The position numbers and the translations under genes are program-made. Of a DNA stretch of 64,000 nt, positions 1-11,742 are shown one piece after another. The first letter of the stretch is position 1, and each line of letters opens with the position of its first letter. This stretch comes from Edolisoma coerulescens (Eukaryota; Chordata; Aves; Passeriformes; Campephagidae). The stretch covers positions 1,498,994 through 1,562,993 of the forward strand of contig VWZW01002639.1 of NCBI GenBank assembly GCA_013397115.1, in the 5' to 3' direction. The notes under the pieces were generated by a model, which worked only from the letters and a program-made list of their open reading frames with translations, was not told the origin of the DNA and did not search any database.

Positions 1-1023
1 AAGATGTAGGAATTCAGAAAACACTTGAAGGAATGAATAATAGTACATAACTGCACTTTCTCTATTAGACCAAGGGCTTTAGTGTGGCTGGGAAATTAAT
101 GCTTCAATAAATTACAATTCCAGAAGGTCCGGTACGGCTGGCTCCGTAAGTCCTCGTAACAGTGAGCACAAAGAGGATCAAATATACCAGGGCTCAAGCT
201 TTATCCCTTCCTCATCCATAGATAATTCAAAGAGATCCTCTTCATTAAGGACTTTGGCACATTGCCTACAATTTCTTTTTGGGCCGCTGTGAGCTTAATG
301 ATGCAGAACAATGGTCTTCCCTCTTGTTGAGCACTTACCTTATTGTACCTTTAATCACATAATAAAAACCAAATTAAGACACCTCGTCATTAGAGTCTGT
401 TGTAGCTGTGCATATCAATGCTTTGTGGTACAAGTACAAAGGGGACTGTGGCAGCTTGGAGCCTTGATGCAGAGCAGTGTCACCAGTGATGAGCGTGGCA
501 GCAGTGGGATGCATATCCCATCTTAGATGTATCCCAAGGTTTACTTCCCAGTTGAATACAGTATATGAAATGAAGTGATAGATGCTATTAGATTTTTGGG
601 TGTCTGGTTAAATGAAAATCTTCTTCAGAAAATTAAAAGTTGTGAAAATGGAGGAAGAAGGGGGAAGAAAGAAAACCAGAAAATTGAGAGGGTGTTTTAC
701 ACTAGGTTTTCAATGTGCTTTCCTCAATGTCATCAACTCCTACATAAACAATAACAGAAAAAAGGGCTTTCCTCCTTGTATGAAAATTCCTGGGGGACTA
801 AAAAGTAAACTCCATTAGAGGAAACTTACAGAAGAATGAGTCTTCTGAAATAGAGCTTTTGAGTTTGTAAAATGAAGTAAAATAAGATTAAGCCTGCAAT
901 TTAAGGAACTTTCTTGGTACCTGTTTCACACTAAGCACACGTTGCCCACAGTCGAGAGGTAAACACACAGTTTTTAGGAAATCATTTCCTAAAGGGACAC
1001 AGTGTTTTATGGAATCTTCACAG

Positions 1024-1121
1024 CATCACAGAATGGTTTGGGTTGGAAGGGACCTTAAAGAGATCTTGTAGTTCCAACCCTACTGCCATGGATAGGGATA
1101 CCTTCCACTGGAAGAATTTCC
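1024..1121 (-). mobile_element. CR1 LINE 3'-end fragment
   Basis: The + strand reads ATCACAGAATGGTTTGGGTT followed by GGAAGGGACCTTAAAGA, which is the reverse complement of the typical avian CR1 3' terminus. It continues through the 'ccaaccct..tgccatgg..agggataccttccactgga' region. Only about 100 bp remain, as expected for a 5'-truncated copy. It is diverged and non-coding. Confidence 0.85.
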
Positions 1122-2380
1122 AAGGTTATCAACATAGAATTTTAAATCACAGCTGACTCTAACCTGCATGGGCAGTGCTCAAAACTGTTCCCTGGGATTT
1201 AAGATGACAGAATTTACCCAGTGCTTGCAGTGGGAAGATACTGTAAGAACAGCCCATCAAAACTGGCACTTCCAGCTGAGAAACCCTGAGATAAGTGAGC
1301 ACAGAGCCCAGCCCCTTCCTCCAGGCTGTCCCTCCAGGGTAAGGACAGGCTGGGAGGAAACAAGCTCATGTTGCCACTGCCCTTGGTTCAGCTGAGCCGA
1401 GGTCAGAAGATTCTGCTCCGTGATTGTTGAGCTGGCACCTCTCACAAATACTAAAGTTCATATATAAATAAACAGCTGTTGCCATGATCTTCCAGCGTGT
1501 CAGACACTTGAAAGCCTCTCTCACATGCTCCTGGCCTGGCACGTCCCTGAGACATGGAAAAATGACAGTGTTGGTAGAAAACAATAGTGGGCAAGCTGGA
1601 CTTGTGTTTTAAACCAGACTGAGATGCTCTGTGGCCAAGGTTATATAAGCACCAAGGTCAGATACAAATTCTGTGCTAATGAGAGGGCAGCAGTGATGGG
1701 GAACAAGCCAACACTGTTTTCCATTGGCAACTTGCAGAGGCATCGCTTGCAGGGGACTGTTCTCCAGCAGAACTCCCACACAAACCCCTGCACTGAGCTA
1801 ATCACCAGAGCAGTTCCCTTCGCCATCAGAATTCCATTCGCATGTTCAGACTTGAGAAAATGAGACTAAAGTAATCAATCAGTAAGAAAGCCTAATTCAA
1901 GGAAACAGTCTAACTAGACTTAAACCTACTGAGCAATGATGTTATCCTAGAGGAGGGCCAAAGTGAAGCTTGCCAAAATAAACATTCAGCTCAGAAAAAA
2001 AAAAAAGAAATCTAATCAAAACTGTAAGATTTGGAAAACAGAAATAATTGCCTCTGTACATATGCTTTTCACACCCTCAAATTTAATTGGGCAGCCAGAG
2101 AATTAGTTGCTCTACATTTCAGTAGTTTTCCATGTTAAGACCAAAGTGGTGGTGCCAATTATAGGGAACTGCTCTACTTGAAATACAGTGTATGGCTTCA
2201 AGTGCTCTGTATGTGCAGCCTGTGCTGCAGCTGAAATTCAGACTAGCGCTGAAGTTCGATTCTGTCACTTCACTACCATTAAACTTGACCTCAGTAACAG
2301 TTGTGAACCTATCACACTTACTTCAAAGTAGGCATGTGTTTGCTTAAACAAGATGTTAATTCCAAGGGCTTTGTTCTAGA

Positions 2381-2426
2381 CAGGGTTTTTCTACTGCAGA
2401 ATTAGTTCAGCTGTAGAAAAACTCTG
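2381..2426. repeat. Imperfect inverted repeat forming a long hairpin
   Basis: The arms GTTTTTCTAC (2385-2394) and GTAGAAAAAC (2413-2422) are perfect reverse complements. The pairing continues inward (TGCAG with CAGCT, two mismatches) and outward (CAGG with CTCTG, one G-T wobble). This gives a stem of about 19 positions around an 8-nt loop. It lies in intronic sequence of PDZRN3. It may be a chance palindrome, a remnant of a small palindromic transposon, or a precursor-like RNA hairpin. Confidence 0.6.
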
Positions 2427-4236
2427 CTTGACAGACTGGAGACTCATAATCTTCAGAAAACTGCCCTTTAATGATCGTGGCGCCTGTCTGTGGCTCACGA
2501 GTCCCCTTTCCTAATTAGACATTTACCAGAAACTGGCAATTGAAATTTTCCTCTTCACTTGATGATGAATAATGCAATGCCTCTGTTAGGATTTCTCTGG
2601 AAGATATTCTTTATTGTAAAGTTAGAGGAATATTTTGGCCATTGAAGCAACATAAACAAGATGCCATATGAAAGAATCAAATGCCTAATGGTCACCTGTG
2701 ATATAAATGCATCATTTGACCTTCTCTGCACATGAGATGTCTCACTGCTACATCATCTTCCTAAAATCTACAGTGCCTTTCGTCTTTACAGCGGGCAGAT
2801 AAAATGCTCAGCCATAGCATGGATTTATTAGGATTTTTTTTAAATGATGAATGATTGAAGGGATGAGTTTTGTGATGCTTTACACTTATACATCTGTTTA
2901 ATGCTATGAAGCAGGTGGCAAGAAGTCCCAAGGGAGAAGGCACCAGGGACAATCACTCTGTGCTTTACTGTCACATGTCAGACATGGGCTGGGAAAAAAG
3001 GAAACATATGGAGTAATGAAAAAGTGCAGATTCAATAAATGTGTTTTGTTGTGTTCATTAATAATGGAACAAAAGGTCGGGCATCATTTTCCCTGGGACA
3101 GGACAACTCTGCACTTACACAAACACTGGAGTTGGTCCTTGCAGAGATTTGGTGGGTAAAGGGAAGCAGATCCAAGTGGCCCTCCAGAACTTCGTAGCAA
3201 GTCAGGGCTTTGACAGGAGAGGGGCAGAATAAATAATATCAAATATACATTAACATTAAATAGTACAATACTCACTACTTTAAGCAGTGACAATCGAAGA
3301 AAAACTTCCTACTGACACTGAATATCTTTAGGCAAAAAGCTGGATGCCTGCATCCAAAACACAAATGGTCAGAATCATGGCTGTGTTTTCTTCTTGAGTC
3401 CATACAGGGATAATCCTGGGTTGGGACATGGAGGTGGTTGAACACGTTGTACACTGGCATAGGAACTGGTCACTAAGATATCAAAATTATCCCAAATAAT
3501 AACAAAAACTACAAATGGAAGTGCAACAAGAGCAGTTTTTGCAACTTTAAACCAAAATCCTGTACCTTCCTGCAAAGTGAAAACTGAACACCACTTTAGA
3601 GAAAGCAATTTTTCATATGTTGGAAGATCACAGCTGATAAGAATTTTTAAATTTGGCAGAGGCGCTTCAGAGTGCAGCAGAAGCTCTTGTGTCTGACCTG
3701 ATGCACCTGTGTGACTGCCATCAGTTTTAGCCAAAAGCAAAGGAAAATGAAGGTGTTTTTATCAATGTCACACTGTGAGAACTCACAGCCATGGCAGCAT
3801 GGACTGGAAGGGTGGAGGGAGGTGGTGGTGGGACTCCTGCCTACACGACCCCTTCTGAGGTTCATTTTCTTCACCCACTTCAGCTCTGCTTGTGGAAGGT
3901 CCAAGGTGACAAAGCTGCTAAAGCAGCAGGGCTTCTCACTGACAAACCCACTGGTATCTCTCACTGGGCTCCCACAGAGCAGCACTGGGTGTTCTTTCCA
4001 TCTTTTCTTGGAACCAGCTTCAGTAACTCTCTTTAACACAGGTGATCTTCAGAGCAGTCCAAAATTGCTCTTTCCCTGTCCTGCATCACTGAGGTGTTTG
4101 TGGAAGAAGGGAGGGAGTGGGAAGATGGACTTAAAAGCTACAAACAGCAAGCAACAGTGTAAAAATGGGATGCTGGGAATTAGAATGATCTTAAACACGG
4201 TGTCTGGGAGATGGGATGTGAGGTTTCAGCTGTGCT

Positions 4237-4302
4237 GTGCTCTCGTGTGGCCTCAGACAGATCACTCACTTGTTCTGTGTTTCATCTTCACATCTGTACA
4301 AG
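4237..4302 (+). mobile_element. Degenerate MIR/CORE-SINE-like remnant
   Basis: The block contains the pattern 'gcctcagacagatcactcac..tgttctgtgtttcatcttcac' followed by 'atctgtacaagg'. It resembles the MIR core, in which 'caagtcacttaac', 'tctgtgcctcagtttcctcatctgtaaaatggg' follow in the same order. It is heavily diverged, as MIR copies in bird genomes are. The call rests on motif order only. Confidence 0.35.
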
Positions 4303-7300
4303 GTTCCTTTTGTCTGCTTGCTTGGAGCAGGTCTCCAGAGGCAGCACTGGCTTTTGCTGTGTGCTTGCACAGTCTGATATGCTGCTAAAATGATACCAGT
4401 ATTGTTTGCAGCCCTGGTCTGTACACCAGAAACTTGTACTACTCTGATTTTAATTGAGGTATGGTGTTAAATATTGCCTCACCAAACTATAGGTGCTGGA
4501 AGGCCATAGCAGGGGAAAGCTCCCTCCAAACCTTAGTCTTGGACCATTCCCTTTTTCTGTGGGAGAAAGGTGCTGCTCTACAGGGACTTTTGGTCTGATT
4601 CAGTACAAGAATTGGTTTCTTATGCTACTCAAATTCAGCTTGAGTCCACGTAACATTGCACCCTCAGCTAAACAGATTAATCTTTTTCACACTGTTCGCT
4701 CTCATTGTGTGTTATTTTAAACATAAATATAGAATACACAGCCTTTAAAAAGGTTTAATTCATAAAAATCTGTATTTTACCGTACTAGGTGAATACATAG
4801 ACACAGGTTTTGCCTCTTGGGAAAAGCACATGTGGGAAGGGCAAGAGCATTTCCCAAGGAGCCACACTGGAGGTGCAGTGCTAGAGGTGGACAAAGCAGG
4901 GGATGTGAGAAAACGGGTAATTACACTTGCTGAATCCCAGTCATTAGTAATTCATGATTATTTATGGCTCATTTGTACCTCACTCAGAGATCCCATTGAT
5001 TGGCCCCCTCTGGGTCATGCTGCAGAAATGGCAGAGGGAGGCATTAAAAGGGGAGGCCTGTAAACTTCTGGCTGTGTTTTAGATGGACCTGGGTTATTAA
5101 GCCATGAAAAGATACACAAAAGATCACTTAAAAAAATTAAGGAAAAGCATTTCTGCCCTGATTCAAGGCCATTTAACATGATTAATGCATGTTTAAGAAA
5201 AAAAGGGCTCCAAGTAAACCTTGCTTCTAGTGAAAGTCCAGAAGTCTCAAAAGCCCCAGCATTGCTCTGTTTTCATTGAAGCAAACGATAAAATTCCCTG
5301 TGGTTTTATTTTGAGTTGTGATCCACAGGAGCAGAGCCTGAGAACCCAACCAAGAGCATCTTAGTATGCTACAGACAGTCCTGGCACTGCCTTGTTAATA
5401 CGTAAATGTGCTAATTACTAGCAAAATAAAAATTCCTTTATTTCCAGGGTCTTTCTCCCAAGATTTTCCATTTGCAAGTTAACGGTTTGGAGAACAAATG
5501 TATTCTGTGCTCTTAAGTAAAAGAATTTTTCCTTGGTCTGAACTGTTTTGTCATGGATGGCTCACAAGGCAGAAGGGAAATGCACACACATGGAAACAGT
5601 CTATTACTAAACAATATAATTCTTGGGTTTTGAAAAAGAAGGAGACTGTACATATGAGGGAAATAAAAGAGGGATTAGATGGAGCTGCAAGAAGAATTAA
5701 CCTATATTTTGAAGCTTTTTTCTCCAATTCCTGAGGAAAAGGGGGACTATAAAATAGGCTTTTTGCTGCTCTTGCTTCTATAAAAATCTTTAAAGTTGTG
5801 CTGCTTTTTCTTAGTATGCAGACTCCTTAAGAACTTGCTAAAGAAGTGAATCAGACCATAAAGAGCATTTTAAATGGAGCAGAGACGTCTGTAGTCTAAG
5901 AGAACTAGCATTTTTATAGTGCACTTCCCAAGGATTTGCATGAATTTCTACAAAGAAAAGCTGCTTACTCATTCTTAGGCAAAAAAGTTTTTTTCTCTGT
6001 GACATTTGTGAGGCATGGAAGAGCCAACAAGCTGTACAGTGCATACAAATGTTTATCATTCATGGCATTAAACCCACAGAAATCAGTCTAAATTAATGGA
6101 AAAAAATAATTTGCTTTTAGTGAAACCTGTCTGATTTCTGCTGTGTGCTCCCAACATCCAGAAAACAATGTTACACACTATTGAAGCAAAAATAAAATAC
6201 AAAATAATTATAACTAAAGTGTTCTACACGGGGATTTTCTGGCTTTCTCAACCTTTCAGTAACTGCTTCCACCAGTGCCCAAAGTCACTTCATCTGTGCT
6301 ATTGCAGGTGATGTTTGCTCATGCCTGAGTGCTGAACTCCTCCATTCCCTGAGCATCCTCCCCACTTCCCTTCTGCCAGCCCTGTCCTGTCACAGGCCTG
6401 TCCCAGTGTCCCCTCTCAGGGCTCCCAGGGGCTCCTGTTTGTGCTCCTGCTGTGGCTGCAAGTGGGAAACAGGGAACCAGCTCCAGGAACATCCTTCTCA
6501 TGTAGAGAATGTGTTAATTCTGCTGTCACAGGAAAAGAGAAACCACCACTACTGGGCTTTCCCTAAGCGCTGTATCAGAAGGAAAAGAAAATAAGGATTG
6601 GTGGCAACCAGGAGGAAATTTTGTCCACTTGTAAACAAGTGACATATTTTGATATACCTGAAAGCCTCTAATTTATGTCTGCCATTAAAAAGTGGCAATT
6701 AATTAGTCTTCTCTACCCACCCAGGGAAATAAAGCATGTAAATCACTTACCTTGCTCAATAATTAAACAGCAGCTATTGATAAAATGACATTTATGTAAT
6801 AGCACAACTGTGTACTATCCTCCCTCATACCTCAAACGAAAATAAGAATGTGTTTTCTAGTAACTGAGAACAATTCTGTCATCCCAGCCTTGGCTGCAAA
6901 CTCCCATTGCCTTGCACAGGAGGTCCAGCCTTGTCCTCGCAGTGTGAAGGCTGGAAGGCTCCAGCCTCTGGACCTTGTGCCAATTCTGACCTCAGGAAAT
7001 TAGCATCAAAACAGTGGCACTTGGCTCAGGAATCACTGGAGTATCCCAAACCTCTCAGTAGAATAATTGTTAAAGTGAAAGCATGTATATAAAGTATAAA
7101 AATGTGATAAAATCTGTCCTTGCAAGAGGTATTTCACTGTGACATATCCGGAATTTAATAGAGGAAGGGGGTTTCAACAGGAAGGATGCCAAATGCCTTG
7201 CACAGCTCCAACAGGGAGAAGCCGTTGTATATCCAATACCTTACACACTCACAGCACTGGAAAATTATGTGGAAAGCCATGTCCTAGTGAGGCAGAGCAA

Positions 7301-7372
7301 ATTCTTCACAAGCTTAAAGAGAAATGAGGGTTTTTCCTGTGGGTTTTTTTTCCTTTTCTCCTTATTGAGAAC

Positions 7373-7398
7373 ATCACTGATCACAAATCATCAGTGAT
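7373..7398. repeat. Perfect 9-bp inverted repeat
   Basis: ATCACTGAT at 7373-7381 and ATCAGTGAT at 7390-7398 are exact reverse complements, separated by 8 bp (cacaaatc). It sits in intronic AT-rich sequence. No function can be assigned. Confidence 0.55.
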
Positions 7399-10300
7399 TT
7401 ATTTGTTCTTTCTACTTAACATGTAGCTACCAATAGAGAGAGATTTGAAAACTGACTCAGGAAGGCACTTGGTCTTACCAACGCTACACCCCCCAAGATC
7501 CTACTGCCTGGTTTTAACCCTTTTCTCTCCAAGGTAGCACTCAAACTTCTCCAGCCTTTTTCATGGCTCTTAGGAGCCATGATGTGATCTCAAACTATAC
7601 CCATGTTGTATTTGTTGCACTCACACCTCCAAAATTGTCATGGGATGTTCCTCAACAATTCCACCTCGTGTTTACGGCTCCTCAGTGAAGTTCTGCTGCT
7701 TCCATTTGGAGCCAGATACAGCATATTGGATTTTTTTCATTCTTCTTTTCATTAGTTCCTGTTTATTTTTCTGACCATTTACTTCTTAGAAATAGGAATT
7801 AACGAGAGCTCCCTGATCAAAATGAGAGTTTAAGACATCCTTTCTATCTATTTGTTTGCTGGGATCACCCGTTTGAGTTTGTGCCATGGCCTCCCCTGTT
7901 CTGCCTTTGGGCATCATCTCTCTTTTTCTCAATTACAAATACACATCTCTTCTACCTTAATTGACCATGGCAGCATTTTCCTTTCCATTATCTCACTTTG
8001 GCCATGGAATGCTCATGGCACGCTCGGCCTCACAACTGCTTGCTTTGCTGGTAGTGTCCTCTCTCAGTCAGAGCCTGAACTGAGGCATTGCAAAAGCAAA
8101 ACACCCCTTGACTCCAGTGAGCATCAAATCAAGCTCAAGTGACTATTTTATTTTCATTCTGAGTATTAAAACTTCCAGGAGACACAGACCTCCCAGACAG
8201 GATTATGCCATTTTTATCCACAGATTTCTTGCTGCCTCTACAATGTAGATTTTAGGTGGGGTCCTCTCTCCAGCCTCCTTCAGTGCAGAAGAGTACATAG
8301 AGTACAAACTATAAAATAAAATACTATAAATGCTGTTCTATGTCATAATTATTGCAGAGCTTTTGTTAAAAAATACAGTAAAATTCAAGCATCCCTTCCT
8401 TGTTTACTGTCTGGTCTTAATTCAGAGTATTTGTGTCCCTGCCTCATGCAGTGGCTAAACCCACTATCTGGCTGCACCACAAATTTCATCCAAGTCCATC
8501 CAGCTCACTTTAACTCCAGTCACTGCACTTTATCTACAGCTTTCTCCATATTCAGTATATTTCCAATGCTAAGAAGGTCCAAAAGCTAAGCATTTCACCC
8601 TTTCAGACAAGTTAATTTATCCATCTTTTGTGCCATGAAAGATCCCATTGTCTCTGTCACATGGCGTGTTCCTAAGAAATTGTGCATATTTGTCGTTTTT
8701 GACACTCTTCTCAAGCGTTCATGTGCATGGATTTCTTTTTTCCTGTGTTATTTCTGATGTAACTGTTTATAAGGAAAAAAATTGCTGAGCACAATTCAGC
8801 AGCATTAGGAATAAAGTCTATGAAATAAAGCCCCCCTTTTTTTTTAACAGAGCAAAGCTGTACAGATTTATTTATTGGCTTTTAAGCACTGGGAATAATT
8901 ATTTGTCAATTGTGACGAATTTTCCAGATAGAAACTAAACATATTAGTATCACCTATTTGCTAGGCTCAGGATTAGCCACCAGTACTGACTCTGCATAGA
9001 CACCAGAAATCAGGCCATTGAGATCATCCCAGGATATTTCTCTTTTGCATCATTTTTGTGCTACTAAAAATAAAATACAAATACCTGCTACTTTTTCTAG
9101 ACCAAAAAGCAATTTATCTCTGTTATGCATAAGCAGACTTGGGAATTACTGCTTTTTTATTACCCAAATATTTAGCACTTCCATCCTCATTTCTCTTTAA
9201 TGGAAAATGATATTATTGGTGTGCTGAGATGGGAAATACTTTAAAAAAAAAAAAAGTAATTACAAACTATTCACTGCTCAGTATTTGCCACACATTATGG
9301 CAGTTACTGCAGGTTTTTTAGGAGCCAGATCCAGAAATGTAATTCACTTTAAAGCATATTTTTGCATCACTGCATATTCTTTCATCATTTGTTAGTGCAG
9401 TTCTGACCACGTCTCGTAGATCAGCATCCAGCACAGTGGCCACGGCTGCTGATCAGAACAGGAACCTGCAGAGCTAAAAGGATTCCACTCAGCTGGGATT
9501 TAGGAATCAGTCTCTTATAAGGGATCCACAGGCTGACCCCAAAACCATTCATCATGTGAACAGCTACTGTCCAGAGAATTGTTTGCCAAATGTGATGTGA
9601 GTGCTGCCACAGTCCATAGAAATATTAACTTTTAAAGACAAAATCCCCAACCATGTCTTTGAAGTGGGTTAAGAAACCCATAATAACAGCAGTACAGTGA
9701 CTTATGCTTTCATTTCACTGTAATCATTGCCATCTTATCAAACCCATGGTTTAAAATTGTATACACATCAAATATAGCTCTGCTTGTAGAGTTATCAATT
9801 TACCAACTGAAAGCTGAGTGCCAGAAAGTCACAAAGCTTTTCTACACAAGGTCCCTCTGCAGCAGGAGAGGTTTTAGATTAAAATTTAGCTGGCTCATCA
9901 CCCCGGTTCTCAAATCTGGTCCCATGTCCTTCTTCCTGGCTGTGCAGCACCTTCTCTTTTTCATGGCATTATCAGCTTGCAGACAACATAGTCAGGAAAC
10001 TACTTGGAAATAATTCCTGTAGCAACAATTTATGACACAGTCCAGCTACAGCCTGTTCCCTGCATGACATCAACCTGTCCGTGAAGTTATGATTATTTGT
10101 GTAACAATTGCACAGGAGAGCACAAAGAGGATGCCAGTCCGTGGATTTGCAGAAATAAAAATGTCCTAAGGAACCTAAATTAAAATGCAGGCCTGTACTA
10201 AGCTGTCTGTGATCCAGGTTCATTACAGCATTTGGGAATGAACTGTAAAATCTGTCCTTTGCAGGATTTTACCAGGTTTTACTATAAAGATGGAGAAAGG

Positions 10301-11488
10301 ATCTCACATAAATAGTTTCCTGCTCAAGAGTTATTCTGAGCACATTTCTGAAAAACACTACACGCTGTAATTTAGATTCTTTTCTTTTGATTGCTTGTTG
10401 GGTTTAGTTTTACCTAAAAAAACCCAAAAACATTAGGATGCACACAGTAAAATGTGCAATATTTAATTTGCAGCAAATAATAAAACTCAAACCATAATCA
10501 GCATTTCCGTTTTCCAGAGCAAACATTACGCTGAACCTAATTTTACAGCTGTACAAACTGTTTTAAAGTAATCTGCTCAATTGGGCGAGTTAATGATATT
10601 TAATTTGACCAGGCCAAACTTTACACGCTGTGCATTACTGGGAGCAATCGTGTGCAGTGCAAGTGTTTGTGTAATGTAAATGTCATGCTAACACCTTCCA
10701 TCTCAGCTGCCTTCACAAAAATCCTGGTGTCATCACCTCTCTAAGGTAAACCCAAGATGACAGCAGAAAAAGTGTTATGTGCACAAGGTAATTCAGCAGG
10801 AATTTGGCCTTTTCCATCTATTCTGCACTCGAGTTAACCCTCTTTATATCAGCCAGCTTTTTGCCCTGGGCAATATGTTAAGCATGGGCTAAATTCAGTT
10901 ACTGTGCTGGGTAATGTTCTCATTCAGGTGCCCCACTTATTTTAATGTGACTAAACATGGCATTACAGTGTGTACTTTGTGCAGTGTGTAAATTCTCTTC
11001 TCAGTCCCCCAGTTCCACGGCCTGGCATGTCTAGAGTTATTTCTATCCACTACTCTAAAATGGAGTTTTTTATTGCAGTGACCGAGGGCCACCATCATGT
11101 TTCATCTGAAAAATTGTTTATCAGACACAAACACATAGTTTTGTAGTCTCAATTTTGGTCAGCAAAAAGGTGAAGAGTCTAAAAAGCAAACGAAAACTAG
11201 AAAAACTGCGGGAGAATCAATAACTTTTTGTGTTTGAGCAAGGGATGAGGGATTTCTAATCTGCAAGAAACAAATGGCATGCTGGTTTGTACTTCACCTC
11301 AAAGAGTGAGCCCAGAGAAATCTATCAAAATAAAAAGCAGAGCAGAGGATTTGTAAAGTTACTGTAGCGAGAGGGGAAATGAGAGACGCCCAGGATGGCG
11401 GGGATCTTTCCTGGCGCTGGCTGCTCGTACCTTGGGATGGCGGGAAGCCGAGCGGGCCCCTCACGGCTTTGCTGCTTTCTCCCCGCAG

Positions 11489-11742
11489 GTCAATGGGAAG
11501 GATTTGTCCAAAGCCACCCACGAGCAGGCGGTGGAAGCGTTCAAGACGGCCAAGGAGCCCATCGTGGTGCAGGTGCTGAGGAGGGCCCCGCGCGCCAAGG
11601 CCTTCGCCCCGGCCCACGACCCGCAGCTGGTGGATGTGGGCACCCAGACCGACATCACCTTCGAGCACATCATGGCCCTCAGCAAGATGGGCTCGCCCAC
11701 CCCACCCGTCCCCGTGCTCGACCCCTACCTCCTGCCTGAAGA
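11489..11742 (+). CDS. PDZRN3: PDZRN3 coding exon (end of PDZ1 and linker)
   Basis: The exon begins after acceptor CCCCGCAG in phase 0 with VNGKDLSKATHEQAVEAF, which is the last helix of PDZ1, followed by the final strand EPIVVQVLRR. A linker follows with the signature VDVGTQTDITFEHIMALSKM and then PVLDPYLLPE. It is 254 bp long and ends with two bases (GA) of a split codon before donor GTAAGC at 11743. It is GC-rich compared with the flanking intron. The split codon joins with the C of the next exon to make Asp. It is probably exon 4 of the 10-exon human gene model. Confidence 0.95.

Larger units (their letters stand above)
1..11488 (+). other. PDZRN3: Large upstream intron of PDZRN3 (partial)
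   Basis: This stretch precedes the first recognisable PDZRN3 exon and ends in the acceptor CCCCGCAG at 11481-11488. No exon for the RING finger, the TRAF-type zinc finger or the start of PDZ1 was found. It therefore most likely belongs to the intron inside the PDZ1 coding region, and the 5' part of the gene lies outside the window. It holds a CR1 remnant near 1.0 kb, a MIR-like remnant near 4.25 kb, a strong hairpin near 2.4 kb, and AT-rich unique sequence. Several AT-rich unique blocks (about 2360-2720 and 10400-10700) carry many TAAT-type motifs and could be conserved non-coding elements, but that is inference. Short open frames in it look like chance. Confidence 0.75.

Noticed and set aside
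3711..4388. A 225-codon + strand open frame in the upstream intron.
   Set aside because: It runs through a MIR-like remnant, overlaps other frames and has no domain, so it is chance.
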